Shown one piece after another: positions 47,480-59,084 of a stretch of 64,000 nt of DNA. Within the stretch, counting starts at the first letter, position 1. Each line of letters starts with the position of its first letter. Origin of the DNA: Manduca sexta (lineage: Eukaryota > Arthropoda > Insecta > Lepidoptera > Sphingidae); contig NC_051128.1 of NCBI RefSeq assembly GCF_014839805.1, forward strand, positions 12,414,466-12,478,465. Direction: 5' to 3'. Made by a program: the position numbers and the translations under genes. A model generated the notes under the pieces. The model made no database searches and was not told the DNA's origin. It saw only the letters and a list, made by a program, of their open reading frames with translations.

Positions 47480-48560
47480 CCACAAACATTTCTGTTTATA
47501 ATGATACCTAAAAAAACATCCAAACAATACACATTACCGCAGACAATATTAGACTTTAAACACACGCATAGATATTAGATAAAATACACTACAAAAACTC
47601 ACTGATTGATATAGCATATATTTAGATCGATACAAAGTGCTACAATCAATCAGTCGGCGTTAGATCGTAAATGTGGCATGAATCACTGCTTTGCGAAAGA
47701 AAAAACTTTTGGCAACTTCTGGCATATGCAGACGGCTTTGATAATATATAGACTCGACTTTTTATCGCATGATTCATAATGAGTATTGGCGGGAAAAAAT
47801 ACGAATGATACCGTTATAATTAAAACGTACATTTTAATTCACTAAAGAGTTACCTACCAAGAATAATTTAAGCCTTAATTGTTTCAAACTGGCTGAATAT
47901 TTTCAAATAAAGAACAAGCCCAAACGATTAATCAAAACAAAAGTAACACTTCGGGAATGACTGGCCGGACAATAACCGGTGCAATGAACCCCCGTGCGTA
48001 ATATTATTGGCACAAGTGCCGGCAAAACATTGCGTCTAGTCAACACTAAACACATTGTTCTAGCGCGAAAATAAATTTAAATTAAGAACCCACTAGCATC
48101 AAAATGGGTGAAGAGAACACATGGCTTTATGATACACCAAACAGTTTAACAGAACGTATTTTTGAATTTAGAATAGGTTATAGCATTTTGTGTCAGTATT
48201 GTTTACGACTGCACCAGAATAGTCGTTCCTAATAAAGAAATATATCTTATCGTTGTTTGCGTGGACTAAAAGCTAATTATTCTCGTTGAATTTCCGTAAC
48301 AAAGCGTATTGTAATGTACACTAAACTAAACCAAGTAGTAAACTATCATTTTGCCAAGTTTTATTCGAATGTATTCAGTTGCTTTTCTGTGGTCTAAGCG
48401 AACAGACAAAATAACCAAAAAACAGACATGGAAAATTTTGTCGTTGTACTGTCATTAATTTTTATCGACTTTCCATGATGAACAAACTAGGTTTTGCTGG
48501 CGATAAAGCTCTGGTGAAAGAGGTTTTAAAAATAAATTATCCCCGAAAACTTATTCCCGA
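47480..48560. other. Intron 4 stretch before exon 4
   Basis: AT-rich; nothing recognised. Confidence 0.35.
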
Positions 48561-48680
48561 GAGATGCCGCGGTTAAAAGCAAGTCAGTTATTGCTTATAA
48601 ATAAAAATGAGGAATTAAAATTTGATTATATTTTGTGTAAGTATGTAGGCCAGAATTGTCGATTCAAAAGTTATTCTTAC

Positions 48681-48817
48681 CTGGTTAGTGGTGAGGTCCC
48701 ACTGGTCAGCGACGAACGACTGTCGACTATACAGGAACACTGGTACCTGGTGGTCCTTCACCGGCGCCGGGTCGCTGTTCACCCTCACCACCGTGAGGTG
48801 GGTGGTAGTGGTACCGA
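48681..48817 (-). CDS. Nprl2: Nprl2 coding exon 4
   Basis: Codes residues 162-207. The first two bases complete a valine codon split by the 12 kb intron 3. HLTVVRVNSDPAPVKDHQVP is followed by VFLYSRQSFVADQWDLTTNQ, matching the human run ending in SQWDLTTQQ, a strong family signature. The acceptor is TTCCCAG ending at 48818 and the donor GTAAGA starts at 48680, where the 36.3 kb intron 4 begins. The exon is 137 bp (two bases plus 45 codons). Open frames on the plus strand over it are antisense shadows. An interspersed repeat starts about 70 bp upstream of the exon, inside intron 3. Confidence 0.95.
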
Positions 48818-48887
48818 CTGGGAACAAAAAATACTTTAATTAACCCATATAATAACATGCCGGTAATGCTTTCACGAAGCTATTGAT

Positions 48888-49290
48888 TTTTTTTATTGCT
48901 TTAAGCAAACGAGCAAGCGATCCGCCTGATGGTAAGCAGCATCCACCCATAGACTTGGCAATGCCAGAAGCACAGCCAAGCCGTTGCCTACCGCGAGGTG
49001 AGCTCTCTTGTTAAGCCTCGTTTAAAGGACAAGTCATAGCACTCGGGGAACACCGAGCTGGAAGTCCGTTCCAAAGTCATTTGGTGCCATCACTTCGAGG
49101 GTGATAGAAACGGTTATGTTGGTTTCACCAGTCTTACGGCCTAATGTCGACACTCCGGAGTATAGCATCATCCGAGCGAGCATTCGACCGAGTCCCTAAC
49201 ACCTGTATACCCTACACCGGTATACCAACAAAAAACCGTGGTGGCCTTCAGCGGCACATACGAGACAGCACGGAGGACAGGACGGAGTAA
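48888..49290 (+). repeat. Interspersed LINE-like repeat in intron 3
   Basis: TTTTTTATTGCTTTAAGCAA, GCGATCCGCCTGATGGTAAG and later GTTTCACCAGTCTTACGGCC. Starts about 70 bp upstream of exon 4. Class unknown. Confidence 0.5.
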
Positions 49291-49329
49291 GCTTGAAATA
49301 TACGTAAAGAAATACATTTTTTTTATATT

Positions 49330-50595
49330 TGTTACAAACGGTATTGTATTTGGGCAAAGTGGCGAGCACAAGTTCGTTTACTACAGATTTTGCTTGTGTT
49401 GGTTATCATGAAATTCCTCCACAAGAAATTAGCCAAAGCACTAAAAACTTGACCATCTCCGAGGCGTAAACTGTCTGCAAAAGTCGTGTTGATTCCTAGC
49501 TCGTTTACATAGTTATAGTCTTGATATCCTAGCATGGAAAGTTGTAAATACGCCGACGAGAGCAGCGATGCTTCCAAAAAAATAGGTACTCCCTTATCGG
49601 TCATATGCCGACAAAATATCGATATTAGTTTCTCGCAAAATTACAGCCTTGTAATAAACTTAATATCACACCAGTGCTGTAAATCTACGATAATAGCTTT
49701 TATTATTTTTGTGTAGTTTCCTATCTCCTATCCTATCCTATCTTTTAATAAAAAGATTATCCTGCCAAAACTATTGGCTTCGGTAACGTATGACGCATAT
49801 GAACCTTTCAAAATATGGCCTACACATATTCCGAAACCACTTTGTTAGTCAGGTTATCCTTTGACAAAGGCCTCCCCTATCTTCTTCGAATCATCTCTGC
49901 CCCGAGTTAATGTTCTATCTTTCGATAGGTCATCCTCCAGTTTTTTAATTATCTTCCCTATTACTATATACCATACACACAATACCAAATAAAACTCCGC
50001 GTTTGCCATCTTCGGCGCATAAGGATTCCTCCGGCAGTAGGTACCAAGTCGTCTTCCAGAAACGCGTTGCGCGGTGCATATTAGCGCAACCCTCTTGTTG
50101 TGGAGGCTAAGGTAGCACGTAAAGACACTGCCCAAGTTTCCACCACGCGACCGTGTGCTCAAGATTATATACTGTGATTGTAAATTGGTCCTCTCCATAG
50201 CTAGTTGAAAGATGCAAGTTCTTTCCTAAGTTTACATTGTATTTGACTACTGCACGTAATGCTCTCTGAGCCTCTGTAACGTATTTTTATATAGTTCTGT
50301 TGCTGCGTCCAACTGCCTACGATTTAGACAACGAAGCTTCTAGTAATTTAAAAATGTTTCGAAATATCATTACCTCTCCAAAAATAATAATATTATTTGC
50401 AACATCAACTTCACGTTTATCTCTTTTATTAATAGTTCGAAACTGCGAGCACACATCGAAGTCCGCCCACACAAAATTGTTTTGTATTGTTAAAAAAACA
50501 CGATGGACAAGCCAAGCAAAAACAACTTTTATTAATAGATTATTTTTATAGAAATGATTTACAATTTTACCGTGTTGTGGTTTTGAAATACCCAC
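49330..50595 (-). pseudogene. Broken minus-strand coding-like region, unidentified
   Basis: Several minus-strand frames follow one another: 50595-50317 (ends FKLLEASLSKS), 50315-50110 with one stop (YVTEAQRALRAVVKYNVNLG, then EHTVAWWKLGQCLYVLP), 50000-49854 (IIKKLEDDLSKDRTLTRGRD) and 49604-49332 (EASLLSSAYLQLSMLGYQDY). Composition is protein-like but stops and shifts separate them, and 49983-50090 is related to the GC-rich LINE-like island. I do not recognise the family; the part near 49860-49980 resembles a LINE 3' region. Could be a mix of old retroposon and pseudogene. Confidence 0.3.
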
Positions 50596-50608
50596 AATAC
50601 CTTCTATA

Positions 50609-50792
50609 CGGAATGGTGAAGGAAAACATCGTGAGGAAACCTACATGCCTAAGAGTTACATAAGCATTTCGAGGTATTTGAAGTCTGCCAACACACACTA
50701 GGCCAGCGTGGTGGACTAAAGCCTAAACCCTCTCAGTAGTTAAGACCCGTGCCCAGCAATGGGACAGTGTATGAAACAGGGTTGGTAATTGT
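50609..50792 (+). repeat. SINE, family C, 3' half
   Basis: GGTGAAGGAAAACATCGTGA to a TTATTATTTTTATTA tail. Confidence 0.75.
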
Positions 50793-50806
50793 TATTATTT
50801 TTATTA

Positions 50807-51507
50807 CTAGCTTCCGCTCGCAGCTTCGCCCGCGTGGATTTCGGACTTCAAAAATGGAGCCGGTCGCGAACGTTCGAGAATGTTCGTTTTACGAAGCTAC
50901 TCGCTAGGTGATTCGCTAGCCTCTAGGTGCCAAGCAAGCCGCCTGCCTGTGCGTTCGCGACCTTACATATATACAAAAATAATCCTTATAGCATGATTCA
51001 GTATTCATGTATGATGGCTTATTATTAGCGTATTTCATGTATACCTTTGGTGTTTCTATACCGATTTCTATGATTCTTTTTTATGGAATATTTAATAATG
51101 TTAACTTTTTTAATTAGGGATGACTGAGAGTGTTATAAACATAAGAGTAGACAAATATAATGAGAAAGCTTCGAACTGCTAAGCTATCGGGAGTTACACG
51201 TGTTATTGTGAGTCAACCATAAAAGATAGACATATGCTGTCGTGGGATATTTTTTACATAATTTTAAGGAGAACATTTCCGTCATACATGATTTCTGTGT
51301 AGCTTTAACCATTAAGGTTGCACACGCGACGGAAGCTTAAAAAACGGAGTAACTTCTCCCGTTTTCCCAACAGTTCCCTTCACTGCTCTGCTCCTATTAA
51401 TTGTGGCGTGATGAAAAGTATACTATAACCAGCACAGGAGTATGACAAATAATTGTACCAAGTTTCGTTAAAATCCGTCGAGTAGTTTTTGTTTCTATAA
51501 CGGTTAT

Positions 51508-51542
<35 letters not shown>

Positions 51543-51663
51543 AAAATTTTACTAATTGCATTTTTGGCATCAGTATCGATCCCTAATCACCCCCTGATAG
51601 TTATTTTGGAAATATATTTCATGTACAGAATTGACCTCTCTACAGATTTATTATAAGTATAGA
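50807..51663 (-). mobile_element. Non-autonomous Helitron carrying a heat-shock-element island
   Basis: Minus-strand 5' end TCTATACTTATAATAAATC at 51663, 3' end CTAG at 50810-50807. Similar to 10348-11168 except that about 125 bp near the 3' end is replaced by the island at 50862-50962. Confidence 0.88.
50862..50962. promoter_or_regulatory. 101-bp inverted-repeat island with four-unit HSE
   Basis: Bounded by GGTCGCGAACG and its exact complement CGTTCGCGACC. At 50867-50886 the bases read C-GAA-CG-TTC-GA-GAA-TG-TTC-G, four alternating nGAAn units in register, the consensus for HSF binding. Binding is not shown. Confidence 0.7.
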
Positions 51664-51669
51664 TTATCA

Positions 51670-51870
51670 ACTATCTTTTGCTCGCGGCTTTACCTGCGTG
51701 AAGAAATTTCCGGGATATTTTTTTTCCGACTTACTTGATAGGTATCGTTATAATATGACCAAATTACACAAAATCATTATAAATTGTAGCCTATGCGTTA
51801 TTCTGATATACATACAACCAATATTACCGTAAAGCTCATCAAATCCATTCAGTATTTATTTCCGAATGTT
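51670..51870. mobile_element. Helitron-like fragment next to the full copy
   Basis: TTTTGCTCGCGGCTTTACCT and GCTCATCAAATCCATTCAGT. Confidence 0.45.
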
Positions 51871-51879
51871 TTAACTTAA

Positions 51880-52680
51880 AACATTCGGCCTATATATTAC
51901 ATGGGCTCCATTGAGGAACCTCAGGTTCCATTCACAGTTCGAGAAAGACTTTGTGGGTCTCTTTGACACATTAGTCGCCCAATTAATATTGTAGAGCATC
52001 AGAGACATCACTGTAAGATTATTTGACTATTAGTGGATTAGAAATAGTTGGTTTGGTAAATTAATTTGTAAAAAGCATACGATATGTGGGTAGTTGTACT
52101 CAGTTGTCGCGTAGTTGTCAATAAAATTTTGATTTTGATTAATGTGTTTGATTTTGTTATTTTAAGCCTTTTATAAATAATAAAAGTTCTGAGGGAACAA
52201 ACATAAAAAAATACAGTCAAATTAAGAACCTCTTTCGTTTGAAGTCGGTTAAAAACGGCACCTACACAGACGACCTGATTATGGCGTCTAACCGCCACCG
52301 AAAATACCTTCGTAAAGATATTTTGGAAGCTCATACTTTCCACAAATACACCTACATTTCCCGTGTTTTCGCAAACTGACAACATAACAGCATCGATAAC
52401 ATCTTTATTAACATTTCATTTACCTATAGAAATAATCTCGTCTGATAAATGTAATCAGATATAAAGATTATACATGTCTGTCTGATATAATGGGTTATAG
52501 TGTTGATTGTGATAAAATTTTACATCAGTACTATCAGAAAATCACCTAATGGATTTGAAGGCACACGTATGACTATGTTGCTAACGAAAGATTTGCTTTT
52601 TTTATTTAAAACCCACAACCCTTAATACTAGGGGTTAGGTTACTTAGGTTTTATTATATCAGATGTTTTGTCGAATGACT
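51880..52680. other. Intron 3 stretch without recognised element
   Basis: A 115-codon minus frame (52385-52038) is not recognised and looks like chance. Confidence 0.3.
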
Positions 52681-52684
52681 GCCT

Positions 52685-52852
52685 GAATTTTTTTTGTTTA
52701 CGCGAATGTTAGACATTGAAATAAAACTATTTTTCGAATTTTATCGCGTTTTGTTTATTATCATTTTCTCCCAACGTTTCGAAGACTACAGCCTTCATGG
52801 TCACTGGTGGGGAGTGACTGACTGTCCCCGATAAAATTCGAAAAATAGATCT
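52685..52852. repeat. MITE-like element with TTCGAAGACT core
   Basis: TTTACGCGAATGTTAGACAT, CCCAACGTTTCGAAGACTAC and the complement end CGAAAAATAG. Confidence 0.65.
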
Positions 52853-53055
52853 GAATGATCTTTGGAACAATAGTAATATTAGACACTTTTCTAGGATAAA
52901 AAGGTAACAAAACTAAAACTGAACTACTGCTGCTACTATCAGTTATTAAGTAACTGGAAAGCACAAAATAAGAAAACAATCGTATATGAAAACTTTGCGG
53001 CTTTGACGTAGTCGGGGAAAAAAGTAGTCTATTAAGTTAAATACTGACTGCTATC

Positions 53056-53340
53056 ATTACCTCGGTGGCGTAGTTCCATTGGATGCGCGGTACGCCCATT
53101 GTTCTGAAGTCCCAGTTTCAAATACCTATTTTGGTTTTTCTGCTAACATTAGCTCGGAGTCTCTTTGCGTCTAACATTGCGACAGGTTCGCTATCACATT
53201 ATGGGACGAAACGTACTGAAAGGAAAAGTAGATACCCTAGCCCATAAGACGCAAAAGGATATTCACACTTAAGGAAAAATAGATGCCCTGGTTACACTGC
53301 CTACCCTTTCGGTGATAAAGACGTGAAGCGCGTTTGTAAT
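53056..53340 (+). repeat. SINE, family A, degenerate
   Basis: CCTCGGTGGCGTAGTTCC head, then AGCTCGGAGTCT and ATTATGGGACGAAACGTAC. Contains an internal duplication around GGAAAAGTAGATACCC and GGAAAAATAGATGCCC. Confidence 0.65.
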
Positions 53341-53650
53341 GTTACGAGAATAAATGTCTATTTATGCGCAGAGCTGGTATTATATAATTAATCACCTCTC
53401 AGTAATCAATCTGCTATAAATACCAACAAACCATGTGCAACATAACACGTGTTATTTTATTTACAAAACACTAGTTTTGTAAATATTTTCCTTCATCCAT
53501 CACCGCGTTAGAGCTTATCAAAAATGTTTACAAGTCGTAAAAAAAAATCGCTTCCTTTTTACAAGTACAAGTTACTGCTCCAGGTTTTACTCGTATGGTA
53601 TAATCGCCTGATTATGCTTCTTATTGGTAAAATAATTTCCAAATTTGACT

Positions 53651-53720
53651 AGGGACCGTATCCAAGATACCCGAGACCTCAGCACTGCAAACCGTAATAC
53701 AACTACGCCACCGATGCAGT
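53651..53720 (-). repeat. SINE, family A, head fragment
   Basis: About 70 bp of the tRNA-like head, ending CGCCACCGATGCAGT. Confidence 0.65.
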
Positions 53721-53765
53721 AGAAGAGTAACCACATATAACATATTTGAATTAGTAAAAAAAATG

Positions 53766-54060
53766 GTAGTCTCTCATATGTGCGAGTCCGCCTGGGTAGG
53801 TACCACTGCAATATCTATTTCTGCCGCCAAGTGTGTAGTCACTATTGTGTTCTGATTTGAAGAACATTGTAGCCAGTGTAACTACTGGACATAATAAGAC
53901 TTAACATCTTATGTCTGAGGATGGCGACCGCACTGGAATACCAAACAATACTTTACCAATCAAGACTTACGATAGTGCTTCTACTGTTTATGGGCGTTCG
54001 TATCACTTAACACCAGGGGAACGGCAGGCTCGTCTCGTCATTCAAAGCAATAAAAAATAA
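53766..54060 (-). repeat. Interspersed repeat E, reverse
   Basis: GTCTCTCATATGTGCGAGTC to TCATTCAAAGCAATAAAAAA. Confidence 0.7.
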
Positions 54061-54404
54061 TCGAGTAAAAAGTGCAAAATGTCAGTGACGATTTTCTGCC
54101 TGAAATATACGACTTAACAAGAACTTTGGTCAGCGCGTAGAATAGGTCAATGACCTATGATAAACACAGCCGCTACTGCGAGAGCGTTATCAGTTATCAC
54201 ACTTCCAAATGCCGTGGTATTGGACGTCCAGATTACATATTGTTCGGTTACCAATAAGAATATATTTTTTACAATTCAATGACTAACTGCTTTGACTTGA
54301 GTGCACTTGACAGTGAACACTAACCAAAAATCTATGTAAATATAAATCACTTGCCCCATGTATGTAAGAGCATTATTAGGAAACGGCTCGACCTGAAACT
54401 TTCC

Positions 54405-54515
54405 CGCCCTCACACCCACCACTACAACTCCTGTAAGCCAGGATCAGCAGTGGGACGCATTTTATAACACCGAGCAGTGAAGCTCGGAGAGTCTCAGAGA
54501 AAACTAATTTGTCAT
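54405..54515 (-). repeat. Dispersed repeat L, reverse copy
   Basis: CCTGTAAGCCAGGATCAGCA and ACACCGAGCAGTG. Confidence 0.7.
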
Positions 54516-54551
54516 TATCCCGCACCGAAACGGCTCGACCCGCTTTTTTTC

Positions 54552-54670
54552 GCATCAGGCCGACATAATTGTGTCGACTGTCGAGGGGTAATCATCTCGC
54601 CAGTCGACATTCTATTGGACCCCAATTCAATTACTATTAGGTGCAGTATTTGCTATACACGTTTAAAAAA
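54552..54670 (+). repeat. Interspersed repeat D, 3' half
   Basis: CATCAGGCCGACATAATTGT to an A run at 54664. Confidence 0.6.
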
Positions 54671-54888
54671 AATAAACCAGTATGATAAGAGTGTTAAACA
54701 TCTGGAATTACATTCTGGCAGAGTTTATGGCGATTTAAACTAATTAGCCAGTAATTTATTACCATGTTTTACAAGAGATGGCAGATTTATTAGCAGTTGA
54801 TTGTTAGCCGTTATCCCACTTTCTAGTGAGAATGAAAATGGATTTTAAACATAATTTCAGTCAAACGTTGAAAATGAGCAACGTAGCG

Positions 54889-54950
54889 CGCTCTTTGGGA
54901 GGCTTACGTTCAGCAGTGGACAGTTGTAAGCTGATGAGTTGAAAATGATG
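54889..54950 (+). repeat. LINE tail fragment
   Basis: Reads ALWEAYVQQWTVVS and two stops, then ATGATG. Confidence 0.6.
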
Positions 54951-55208
54951 TAATGCATTTTAGTACTGAGATTTTTGTATAATTATATCATCTTAGCATC
55001 AAGTGACATTTTGTTTTCATTTATCCCTATCCCACTACAATGTGGGGTCATCGTGACACGTTTAAGACATGTTGGAGCAAGGAATTGACAATCATTTGGT
55101 TGGTAGTCTGACATTTAATGCTGAACTAGAGCTTTTTCGGCAATATCATGGGATTTGCTCGAACCCTCTATGAATTTTTATTTATTTTGTTTGTACCTTT
55201 TCCCTATG

Positions 55209-55353
55209 ATGGTGAAGGAAAACATCGTAATGAAACCTGCATACCTAAGAAATATTCTATAGGTTTGAGTGTGTGTGAAGTCTACCAGTCCGCACTAGGC
55301 CAGCGTGGTGGACTAAGGCCTAATCCCTCTCAGTAGTAGAGGAGGCTCGTGCC
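55209..55353 (+). repeat. SINE, family C, 3' fragment
   Basis: GGTGAAGGAAAACATCGTAA to GTAGAGGAGGCTCGTGCC. Confidence 0.75.
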
Positions 55354-55423
55354 ATATTATTTATATTAATATTAGCTTTTTATAAATCTTTGTGTGCGTT
55401 CCATTATATTGTGCGAATAAATT

Positions 55424-55440
55424 TTTCTTTCTTTCTTTCT
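55424..55440. repeat. (TTTC)n microsatellite
   Basis: Four units of TTTC. Confidence 0.85.
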
Positions 55441-55479
55441 AGTCTTATTGAAATAAGGCAGTAGGCTGATATAACCCCG

Positions 55480-56740
55480 TTGAGAGACAATATTCCGAAA
55501 AAAATTAGAACCGACACAAAGTATTTCTCTACCCCGGACTCGAACCCAGAATCATCCAAGTCGATCTATATACGAGGCCCCCACACGATTAACTGCATTT
55601 TAAAAAACAAACACAATTTAGTGTATAAACACAGCCTTGTGTTACATGACATTAATTATACGAGATAAAACCGTATCTGTCATAATCACGTGTTGATAAG
55701 AGATAAGACACCGTACGAGCTGTTGCTAGGGAACCTAGCTACTGCGACAATAGACATAAGCCAATTTTATAAACTCGTTCTGATTATGTAAATCCATAAA
55801 CGTGGTTAAGATTAGCGAGAAAACTTGCAGAGGATGACTTGCGCAAGCAATTTTTACCGTGCAAACAATCACGGTTAGCTTACTGTTACAAATTACGAAG
55901 CTTGCAGGAGTTTTCTTGCGCTATATATTGCTGCGAAAACTTCCTAGTAACTTTACTATAGGCATAGAGAAAAGATGACCAAATACTTCCAGTATTGTTT
56001 CTAATATTGGCAATATATCCTTGGAGGTTGAATTAACCGCATAAAAAAGTAAACATTTCTGTATCTGTTTTTTTTATTTCTATAAAACCTGATTGAAATA
56101 TAAATAATCAAATTATATCTCTACTTAATTACACATAGAATATATTTTACAAAACCAGTTTATGAGAGTTATCGTAAACAACTTTAGTGTTCTAAATTTA
56201 AATAATAACACACAATTTTACGCGCCAACCGGACAAAATGCCCGCATATTTACTAAATGTCACATAATCTTGCTGTTATTTAGAACGCATTTAAATAAAC
56301 ATATAAATTACTTATTACTATGACAAGGTGGGTCTGTTATCACTATTCTATATAAGTTTAAATTATTTGCATTCAATATGGCGTCTGCATATAACATTGC
56401 CTTTTGAATTGAAACAAATATATTATTTTTGCAACTTTCGTCGTGTATAAACCAATTTAAAAGTCGTTTATATTCATTCTGACGCTATTTTAGGAAACTA
56501 ATAATGTACAATAACAAATTGTCAATAAATTTGCATAATCCGCCAAGTTTGGAATGTTTGTGGTCGGTGTTGGTGTAAATTGAACCAAGGTTGGCCAATT
56601 TAGAGTCGCCATGTTAACTGAGCGTTTATATTTGTCCACGATTTGTTTAGTAGCTAAAACGGATATATAAAGCGATGATAATTTAAATGTGAACGCGGGT
56701 TTACCTTGACTGAACACCAAAATGGGGAATTAGTTTGAAT
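55480..56740. other. Intron 3 stretch without recognised element
   Basis: AT-rich. A 76-codon minus frame at 56490-56720 has no recognised motif. Confidence 0.35.
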
Positions 56741-56751
56741 CTATACTTCTA

Positions 56752-56935
56752 TCTATACTATTATAAAGCTGAAGAGTTTGTTTGATCGCGCTAATCTCAG
56801 GAAATATTGGTTCGAATTCAAAAATTCTTTTAGTGTTGGATAGCTCATTTATCGAGGAAGGCTATAGGCTATATAACATCACGCTATGGCCAATAGAAAC
56901 GGAGCAATAATGAAAAATGTTGCAAATCGTAGAAA
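56752..56935 (+). mobile_element. Helitron-like 5' end
   Basis: TCTATACTATTATAAAGC at the start, then GATCGCGCTAATCTCAGG. The 3' end is missing. Confidence 0.65.
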
Positions 56936-57057
56936 TTTATTCAATTTGAGAGAGTTTAATAAGTTGACTAGAATTGTATTCATACGAGATTTTTGTATAA
57001 TTAAATTTTATCAACAATTAAAAAGTTTTTTTTAACTAATTCGGGCACGAGAAAGTG

Positions 57058-57150
57058 ATCCCATTGCACCTATGGTAAGCAGAGTGGGATCTAAAATGTG
57101 GCGACTGACGATGAGCCCTCGCCAGTCGACATAATTATGCCGGCCTGTTT
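57058..57150 (-). repeat. Interspersed repeat D, reverse fragment
   Basis: CACCTATGGTAAGCAGAGTG to GTCGACATAATTATGCCGGC. Confidence 0.6.
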
Positions 57151-57769
57151 CAAATCATTCATTAACAATCTTCGATATTTTGTATAGTGATTTTATGAAA
57201 TCCTGAAAGATTTTAAAACAATTCGTGAGATTTGATAACTTGAGTTTATAAACAAACGTGTCGGTCGATGTGTCGTAAAAAATGTTTAACGAGTGTAAAC
57301 TACTTAATGGATATTACGCTCTATTGCTTTCATAACAAAGTCGACAGTTAAACGTTGACAATGCTTACCGTACTATCAATGTAGCGAACAGATTGTAAAA
57401 CAAACTACGTTGTAAAATGTCAAAACATTTAAAATAAGCATGTCACATACTTTTCGAACAGGGGCCTTATTCTCTATCCCGCACGTTATTTTAACAGTGC
57501 GTAACAAGCACGTAACACAACGCATCATGTTTAGGACTATAGAAATTTGGCTTACAGAATACCATTTCACACACATTTCTTGAAGATAACATGACACGGC
57601 CGCGTTACGCGTTTACACTATCATACAGAATAAGGGCCCAGGATAGGAAGTCATCTCCAGTCTTTCCCACAAACATCGAATTTACAATTCTATTGACATT
57701 TAGAAGTTCATAAACAACGCTAACCAGACAAACCAAAGACTTTTACATCAACATCATCATCAACCTATA

Positions 57770-57955
57770 TCTTTGTCCACTGCTGGACATAGACCTCCTC
57801 CAATACGCGCCATTTCACCCTATCTTCGGTCTTTACATCCAGTTCTTACCAACGACCTTTCGCAAATCGTCACTCCACCTAGCTGGAGGGCGTCCTACAC
57901 TACGTCTGCCGAGCCGTGGTCTCCACTCAAGAACTCGTTTACCCCAGACTTTTAC
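57770..57955 (-). mobile_element. LINE reverse-transcriptase C-terminal remnant
   Basis: Minus-strand frame reads VFVKVWGKRVLEWRPRLGRR, then SVGRPPARWSDDLRKVVGKN and WM before a stop. The VLEWRPR-GRR-VGRPP-RWSDDL pattern is typical of RTE-like LINE ORF ends. Broken downstream by stops. Confidence 0.8.
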
Positions 57956-58329
57956 GAAAACCTCTAATTTCTCACACCAACAGCAGCATTCGCATAGTAA
58001 CAGCGCGCCGCTGACATTTCTCGCGGCGCTATGTACTGGCTTGTATGTAATTTTCTATTTCACGATACCGGTTCTGCGTAGGCGCGTCTGATGGTTCGAG
58101 CATCAGGTTAGTTTGAGTCTAGAAACCAATACTTAAAAAATGAAAATGTGTTCATATTGGTACGGTTCAGATGTGGTATTTGTTAGGGTGTATTAGTGTG
58201 TGTAGGTGCGCTCGAGGCGAATAGGCGCGGTGTACCGACACTTAACGCGGGAATTTTTATCTTTACCGATCGTAAAAGTATAATTATTGTTCAATATTCC
58301 GTTTTGTGCAAATAATTTTAGGGCAAGCC

Positions 58330-58545
58330 AGGCTTTTGGGCGTCTATGGAAGAAACGCCACTGAGCTGGACCCCTGGGGTCCACAAGGATTTGACGGGGG
58401 TCCACGTAAGCATGACCAAATAATGGAGGTCCACAATTCGTAAGCGGGGATTCACGAAAATTTATTTGGTTTTATAGTTAAGTACTAAAATGTTGGCTTA
58501 ACTTCACCTAGAGAAAAAAGGTTTGGGAATCTCTGGTTTAGAGGC
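58330..58545. repeat. hAT-like dispersed repeat, second copy
   Basis: GGTCCACGTAAGCATGACC, ACTAAAATGTTGGCTTAACT and GGTTTGGGAATCTCTGG parallel 12408-12760. Confidence 0.5.
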
Positions 58546-58739
58546 TTTATAATATTTTAAAGTTTAAATAGATCTAATGTAATGCTAGTTTGATAATCAC
58601 ATGAATAAAACGTTTATTTGTAAATCTTTTGTTTGTAAACTTTCCCGAGATACGTAACCGATAAATAACCACGATATGGTTTAATTTCGTGAAAAATTAT
58701 CCAAATCCGTGCAGTAGTTTATATTGATTTCTTATTAAT

Positions 58740-58925
58740 ATTAAAGACTTGCTTTTTCTTGGGGCAGCGCACGCGTGAAATATTTATTTCCCAGATAAAA
58801 GTAGCCTATGTCCTTCCCAGGGTCTTAAACTATCTCTATACTAAATTTCATTGAAATCTCTTCGGCGATTTTGAGTTTAGCACGTTCAGTAGACAGACGC
58901 GGCGGGAACTTGTTTTGTAATATGT
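58740..58925. mobile_element. Helitron-like fragment
   Basis: AAAGTAGCCTATGTCCTTCC and TAAATTTCATTGAAATCTC. Confidence 0.5.
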
Positions 58926-58927
58926 AA

Positions 58928-59080
58928 GGCTAGCTCACGACTTCGCCCGAGTGAAACAGTTTCCCTGGATAGAAAGTAGAATATGTCCTCGATAAATGGA
59001 CTAAACTATATTAAAGGAATTTTTCAATTAGAACCAGTAGTTCTTGAGATTAATGCGATCAAACAAACTCTTCAACTTTA
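58928..59080 (-). mobile_element. Helitron-like fragment, reverse
   Basis: GCTAGCTCACGACTTCGCCC at one end and GATCAAACAAACTCTTCAAC at the other, the latter matching the 5' end at 56752 in reverse. Confidence 0.6.
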
Positions 59081-59084
59081 CTTT

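Noticed and set aside
48564..48839. 91-codon plus-strand open frame
   Set aside because: Antisense shadow of Nprl2 exon 4.
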